A stretch of 64,000 nt of DNA from PSRF01 sp051000815 (lineage in GTDB: Bacteria; Acidobacteriota; Blastocatellia; Pyrinomonadales; Pyrinomonadaceae). How positions within the stretch are numbered: the stretch's first letter is position 1; every line of letters starts with the position of its first letter. The stretch covers positions 1-64,000 of the forward strand of contig JBPCNX010000093.1 in NCBI GenBank assembly GCA_051000815.1, in the 5' to 3' direction. A model generated the notes under the pieces. It saw only the letters and a program-made list of their open reading frames with translations, was not told the DNA's origin and made no database searches. Of the stretch, positions 59,933-64,000 are shown one piece after another. Made by a program: the position numbers and the translations under genes.

Positions 59933-61390
59933 TTATTTTGGAATCAGATCGGCCGTGTAGAGTTCGCGATAGACCCGGTAGTTGGTCATTACTTTCTGCA
60001 CATAGGTTTTCGTTTCGTCAAAGCCGATCTCGGCGGTGAAGACGCCGGGATCTTTGTGCCTGGCGCGCTTTACCCAGCGAGCGACGTTGTCTTCACCGCC
60101 ATTATAAGAGGCGGCAACGGGCTCGAGTGTGTTGGGAAACATTCGAGCGAGCGCGGCGAGATACTCGCTGCCAAGCAGAATTGAAGTTTCTGGTCGGTAT
60201 AAATCGCTCTCTCGTAATTCATTCAATCGCGCGTTAGTCGCATATTTCTGCGCCGCATCGATCGTGAGCTGCAGGAGACCGCGGGCGCCGGCCGGGGATT
60301 TCGCGAGTGGCCGAAAAACACTTTCCTGCCGGATGATCGAGAGGATGAAACGAGGATCGAGCTTCCTGGCTTTAGCGGCCCGAACGATTGCCTGACGGTA
60401 GGGAGCGGGGTAAGAATCTATTAGGCCGCTAACCTGAGCGCTAAAACGTTGTGATCTTTCCCGGATCAGATCCTGCGCTCCCGGATTTGCCAGCGCCTGC
60501 GAGCGTTCAAGCGCCAGCCCGCCATAGTAAGATTCAGGTCCGTCGCTGATTGCCAGATATGTGTTAACGGCTTCTCGTTTACTTCCCAAATGCTCCAGAC
60601 TGTAGCCCTTCAAATATGCAACCTCCGAACGCGTGGTAAGCACGCCTTTCAAAAAGCTAAGCCGGCTCAACTCTTCAGCGGTAGCAACCGCATGCCTCCA
60701 GTCACTTTCGGCGACGTCCAGCCGGAGTCGTGCAAAGACGGCATTGGTTTCCGTAACGCTACCGGCAAATCTTTCTCTGGTGCGGGTTATCCAGATAATC
60801 GCTTCTTCTGGTCGCCCGGCTTCGCGAATAGTATCGATAAGATTCAGATGTGCCGTGTCGATGCGCTCGCCACTGGGAAACCTTTGAATATATTCGGCAT
60901 ACTTCTCGGCTGCTTCTATGGGTCTTCCCATTCGCAGTAGGGCAGCGGCGCTGAAATTGAGTCCCTCCCGACCCTCTTTAGTGGAACCAAACTTCCGAAC
61001 AAGTTGCGCAAACGTTTCGACCGCATCTGCATATTGCCGGGATTGGGAGTAAGACCTGCCGATGCCCAGAAGCGCCTCGGCAACTTTGGGTTCTTCGGGG
61101 TAATAATCGATTAAGGTTTGCCAATGCTCGCGGGCTTCGCTGAACGCCCGATTGGTCATGTAAACATTCGCGCGGCGTAGATGTTCCGCCGGACTCAGCC
61201 GCGGTAGTTTGTTGTTGGCGTCACGAGATGACCGATCCGCTCTTCGCACCGAGGCAAGGGTTCCATCGTTGGCCGATTGGGGAGTTGAAGCGGGTGGCAT
61301 CCCTCCGCTGAGCCGACCTGACAAACGGCTGCCGTGGACGCAGACGATACTCATCATTATCAGAACTGAGGCTTTTACGAATCGCACCAC
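59933..61390 (-). CDS. TPR-containing lytic transglycosylase (Slt70-like)
   Basis: A 485-aa exported protein. An N-terminal hydrophobic signal (about 8-25) is followed by a long TPR-like helical superhelix (about 70-310; ALLGIGRSYSQSRQYADAVE; AALLRMGRPIEAAEKYAEY). A C-terminal SLT domain has its catalytic Glu in IIRQESVFRPLAKSPAGARG, then VAASYNGGEDNVARWV. The layout of a helical ring plus SLT domain is that of Slt70, which cleaves glycan strands to 1,6-anhydro products. It differs in build from the transglycosylase in the Tad region. Confidence 0.92.
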   Translation of the reverse strand: MVRFVKASVLIMMSIVCVHGSRLSGRLSGGMPPASTPQSANDGTLASVRRADRSSRDANNKLPRLSPAEHLRRANVYMTNRAFSEAREHWQTLIDYYPEEPKVAEALLGIGRSYSQSRQYADAVETFAQLVRKFGSTKEGREGLNFSAAALLRMGRPIEAAEKYAEYIQRFPSGERIDTAHLNLIDTIREAGRPEEAIIWITRTRERFAGSVTETNAVFARLRLDVAESDWRHAVATAEELSRLSFLKGVLTTRSEVAYLKGYSLEHLGSKREAVNTYLAISDGPESYYGGLALERSQALANPGAQDLIRERSQRFSAQVSGLIDSYPAPYRQAIVRAAKARKLDPRFILSIIRQESVFRPLAKSPAGARGLLQLTIDAAQKYATNARLNELRESDLYRPETSILLGSEYLAALARMFPNTLEPVAASYNGGEDNVARWVKRARHKDPGVFTAEIGFDETKTYVQKVMTNYRVYRELYTADLIPK

Positions 61391-61420
61391 AACGGTTTCC
61401 CCCCTCGATTTGCTGTATGA

Positions 61421-61843
61421 CTAAGCTTCGATGATCTCAAACGTCGAAACGATTTCCGCGGTTGGCCTCAACGTGGCAGCTACGCTGCAATACCTGGTTT
61501 CAGAAAGCTCGATGGCCTGGGCTACAGCCTTTTCGGAAACACTCCGGCCCGTGACCACATGATGCACCTCCATGCGCTGATAGCTTCGGGGATGCTCTGC
61601 ACGTCGGTCGCCCCGAACCTCAACTCGATAATCTGTCACATCCTGTCGTTTCTTTTTCAAGATGCCAATGACATCCACCGCGGTACAACTGCCAAGTGCT
61701 ACGAGCAACAGTTCCATCGGTGTCGGCGCGGAAGCCCGTTCGTTGTCGGTATCAAGTGTCAGGGCATGTTTAGAAGGTGTGATGCCGACGAAAAGATCAT
61801 CTTTGGCAAAGTGAATTACAGCTTTGGGATCTGCCAGGCTCAT
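61421..61843 (-). CDS. OsmC-family peroxiredoxin-like protein
   Basis: A 140-aa OsmC/Ohr superfamily protein. The two reactive Cys lie in MELLLVALGSCTAVDVIGIL and SETRYCSVAATL. APTPMELLL is typical of the OsmC group. It reduces organic hydroperoxides using a dithiol cofactor. ATG 61843 is used because GGAGG lies eight bases upstream; longer frames to 61867 or 61960 lack this. It sits 30 bp upstream of the transglycosylase gene on the same strand. Confidence 0.92.
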   Translation of the reverse strand: MSLADPKAVIHFAKDDLFVGITPSKHALTLDTDNERASAPTPMELLLVALGSCTAVDVIGILKKKRQDVTDYRVEVRGDRRAEHPRSYQRMEVHHVVTGRSVSEKAVAQAIELSETRYCSVAATLRPTAEIVSTFEIIEA

Positions 61844-62174
61844 CAAATGGACCTCCGCGGGCAGCATAACATAGCGGGTTAAACCCACCCGTGAGCCATC
61901 TGCCAAAGGGTGGCTTTCGGGCACCAAAACGGAAATCCCAGTCGTAACCTTGTAATGCAAGAGTGAGAATCCATGTACTGTTTTGCATCGTTTATCGTGG
62001 ACTTTTGTCCGAATTTCCTAGAAAACCGGCAGGGGCATGAGCCATTAACACCATAACCCACTCATTGGCACAACCTTTGTAAAGAATTGGTTAGATTTAC
62101 CTGGGTTCTCCCGATCACCAGCGAAACATGTGCGGGGATTTGCAGAACAGCAGCACACTTGGAGGAATAAGCAA
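61844..62174. other. divergent intergenic region
   Basis: About 330 bp between the OsmC gene and the glycine-zipper protein gene. It carries the -24/-12-like element at 62066-62081 and the GGAGG ribosome site at 62161-62165. No RNA gene or repeat is recognised. Confidence 0.4.
62066..62081 (+). promoter_or_regulatory. second sigma-54-like (-24/-12) promoter candidate
   Basis: TGGCACAACCTTTGTA matches TGGCACG-N4-TTGCA at 10 of 12 defined positions and shares the GT at -12 with the Tad promoter candidate. It lies about 95 bp upstream of the glycine-zipper protein. No TTGTC/GACAA activator site was seen nearby, so it is less supported. Confidence 0.4.
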
Positions 62175-63692
62175 ATGAGTATAGTCAGAAGAATGCTTGC
62201 GGTGACTTTCGCAATGGGAGTCTTGTTAACCGGACTCACAACGATGGCGCAACAGCGTACCTATAGAGGGACCCACCAATCAGTCAGACAACTAATAAGT
62301 CGTATTCAAAACAGGACAGACATCTTTCGTACCAGCCTCGACAGGGTACTCGGCCAAGGTACGCTGAGCGCCAACGCGGAGGACAATATCAATCTTTTTG
62401 TCCGTGACTTTGACGACTCCCTGAATCGACTTAAGGAGCGGTTTGAAAGCCGACAATCAACCGCGTCTGACGCGCAGGAAGTGCTTAATCAAGCGGCATT
62501 GATCGATCGGTTCGTGAATCGCCGCCGGGTCGACAGCACTGTGCAGAGGGACTGGGCGAATGTTCGTCTCCAGCTCAACCAATTGGCGCAGGTCTACAAC
62601 GTTACCTGGCCTTCCCCGGGAAGAATTACCCGGTCACCGCTTCCGTCTACTTCCAATAGCCTGTTGACGGGAACTTATCGTCTCGATGCCTCGAGGAGCG
62701 ATGATCCACGCGACGCGGCGAATCGTGCAACCCAGAGCTTGCCGAACCGCGATCGTCAGAGAATCAGTGACGACGTCACAGCACGTCTCGAATCACCGGA
62801 TCAAATCGCAATCGATGTGAGCGGACGGCGGGTGACGATCGCCTCTTCACGGGCGCCGCAGATTTCTTTTGACGCGGACGGCACCGAACGTGTCGAGACA
62901 ACTCAGAACGGCCGCTCCATTCGTGCGCGGGCCACGTTAACCGGCGATCAGCTGGTCGTCAGTTCGACCGGCGACCGGTTGACAGACTTCACGGTTACGT
63001 TCGATCCGATTGACAACGGTCGGCGGCTGAGTGTTACGAGGCGTGTTTACATCAGTGGTCTTACCAGGCCAGTGGTGGTTCAAAGCACGTATGACAAGAC
63101 CGCGGATATCGCTCGTTTTGATATTCAGAACGGATCGGAGGGCTCAATCCCGACGTCCACCGGGGACTTCGTCATTCCGAACGGCGAATCGCTGATGGCG
63201 GAATTGAACGATGATTTGTCCACTAGAACAGCGCGCGAAGGACAAACATTTACGGCAACTGTGAGGCAGCCGGTGCAGTTCGAAGGCGCTACGATTGAAG
63301 GTCGAATTACCAATCTTCGGCGCGGCGGCCGGGTCACCGGACGGTCAGAAATGACTTTGATTTTTGACAATATTCGTCTGCGTGATGGTAGGTCGTATCG
63401 CTTCGCTGGGATTCTCGAGTCGGTTCGATCTCCAGGCGGAGATGTTGTCAATGTCGACAACGAAGGATCCGTCAGAGATGACAACCAAACCACGAAGACG
63501 GTTCAACGCACAGCGATTGGTACTGCCGTTGGCGCAATCATCGGCGCGATTGCCGGAGGTGGTAAAGGTGCGGCCATCGGCGCAATCATCGGCGCGGGTG
63601 GCGGCGCGGGTTCCGTCTACGTGCAGGGTCGGGACGATTTGGACCTGGTTCGCGGGACTGAGCTCACGATCCGGGCCTCTGGACCTCGGTAG
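62175..63692 (+). CDS. exported protein with C-terminal glycine zipper
   Basis: A 505-aa protein of unknown function. A signal peptide (about 1-25, ends TTMAQQ) is followed by a helical N-terminal region (about 30-150). Beta-rich regions follow, including FDADGTERVETTQNGRSIRA and DGRSYRFAGILESVRSPGGD. A glycine-zipper segment (about 450-485, IGAIIGAIAGGGKGAAIGAI) could insert into or associate with a membrane. ATG 62175 is preceded by GGAGG. A perfect terminator follows. It may be an outer-membrane or cell-surface protein. Confidence 0.65.
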   Translation: MSIVRRMLAVTFAMGVLLTGLTTMAQQRTYRGTHQSVRQLISRIQNRTDIFRTSLDRVLGQGTLSANAEDNINLFVRDFDDSLNRLKERFESRQSTASDAQEVLNQAALIDRFVNRRRVDSTVQRDWANVRLQLNQLAQVYNVTWPSPGRITRSPLPSTSNSLLTGTYRLDASRSDDPRDAANRATQSLPNRDRQRISDDVTARLESPDQIAIDVSGRRVTIASSRAPQISFDADGTERVETTQNGRSIRARATLTGDQLVVSSTGDRLTDFTVTFDPIDNGRRLSVTRRVYISGLTRPVVVQSTYDKTADIARFDIQNGSEGSIPTSTGDFVIPNGESLMAELNDDLSTRTAREGQTFTATVRQPVQFEGATIEGRITNLRRGGRVTGRSEMTLIFDNIRLRDGRSYRFAGILESVRSPGGDVVNVDNEGSVRDDNQTTKTVQRTAIGTAVGAIIGAIAGGGKGAAIGAIIGAGGGAGSVYVQGRDDLDLVRGTELTIRASGPR

Positions 63693-63710
63693 GATTCAAG
63701 TCCTTAACGT

Positions 63711-63745
63711 AAGGGGCCGGCAATGAAAGTTGCCGGCCTTAATTT
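63711..63745 (+). terminator. rho-independent terminator
   Basis: Perfect 9-bp stem GGCCGGCAA/TTGCCGGCC (63715-63738) with a 6-base loop, followed by TTAATTTTG. It separates the glycine-zipper protein from the response regulator. Confidence 0.85.
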
Positions 63746-63872
63746 TGTCCGAGGACCAAGAAGTCCATGTTATTATCCTCCAAATCCCAGACGACCTCAC
63801 CTGCTTGAAAACAATGGTTCGAAGATGCTGGACGTTGGGCCATGAACTTGAGCTGAACGTGGGAGGATTAAC

Positions 63873-64000
63873 ATGTCTCTGATTCTTGTGGTTGACGACG
63901 ACGAAATCATCCGTGACATGCTCTACGAATTGCTTTCAGAAGAGTACGATTGTCAAACTGCGCAAACCGCCGAACAGGCGTTGGCGAGACTGGAAGTAGA
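63873..64000 (+). CDS. response regulator receiver-domain protein (partial, runs off the window)
   Basis: The first 42 codons of a receiver-domain protein: MSLILVVDDDEIIRDMLYEL, then LSEEYDCQTAQTAEQALARL. The acidic DDD cluster at residues 8-10 forms the Mg-binding pocket of receiver domains; the phospho-acceptor Asp lies beyond the window. GGGAGG lies about eight bases before the ATG. Output domain unknown. Confidence 0.88.
   Translation, partial: MSLILVVDDDEIIRDMLYELLSEEYDCQTAQTAEQALARLEV

Overview
The window looks like chromosomal DNA of an Acidobacteriota bacterium, most likely class Blastocatellia (Pyrinomonadaceae-like). The reasons are an Oar-type CarboxypepD_reg/TonB-dependent receptor, an acidobacterial VWFA-related protein, a DUF1800/DUF1501 pair, a DUF4214-tailed mosaic protein, a Tad pilus locus under an apparent sigma-54 system, and many intergenic fold-back repeats. 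This is inference from protein families; no rRNA is present.

Layout. 0-6.3 kb: an epoxide-hydrolase-like enzyme, an ICMT-like methyltransferase and GT-C-like membrane protein pair, an enoyl-CoA hydratase-like protein and a TPR protein. 6.4-9.6 kb: an Oar-like outer-membrane receptor broken by two single-base frameshifts. 10-13.5 kb (minus strand): a B12-dependent acyl-CoA mutase operon whose large subunit has the isobutyryl-CoA mutase pair Phe90/Gln208 rather than the methylmalonyl-CoA pair Tyr/Arg. It also holds a disrupted DUF3298-like gene and a hydratase-like protein. 13.7-15.5 kb: phosphohexomutase and an FtsB/DivIC-like protein.

16-34.2 kb is one co-directional Tad (Flp) pilus region. 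It starts with a sigma-54 enhancer-binding protein, two near-identical 20-bp palindromic sites and a -24/-12 promoter candidate. Then come a small membrane protein, twin 52-aa Flp pilins, prepilin peptidase, CpaB, secretin CpaC, TadG-like and two TadE-like pseudopilins, TadZ/CpaE, TadA/CpaF, TadB, TadC and TadD. An accessory tail follows: a winged-helix plus AAA+ ATPase, a lytic transglycosylase with a duplicated small beta domain, a protein with a duplicated helical domain, and a VWFA protein. These would together build, energise and pass a Flp pilus through the wall and outer membrane.

34.5-39.5 kb: a large cysteine-rich radical SAM protein resembling tetraether/membrane-spanning lipid synthases, rpsU, and surE-pcm-dedA. 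39.7-41.6 kb: tRNA-Pro followed by a repeat-rich island with a REP-associated transposase, ending in a 35-bp copy of part of the tRNA 3' half. 41.7-45 kb: small stress and redox enzymes and one frameshifted membrane protein. 45.5-53.4 kb: DUF1800, DUF1501 and a 1360-aa secreted mosaic protein. 53.4-64 kb: small enzymes, a PA0069-type radical SAM protein, a CBS protein, a secreted PQQ-type sugar dehydrogenase, a TPR-SLT lytic transglycosylase, OsmC, a glycine-zipper protein and the start of a response regulator.

The most promising leads are the sigma-54-controlled Tad region with its unusual accessory tail, the candidate membrane-spanning-lipid radical SAM enzyme, the ICM-type mutase operon, and the tRNA-anchored RAYT/REP island.
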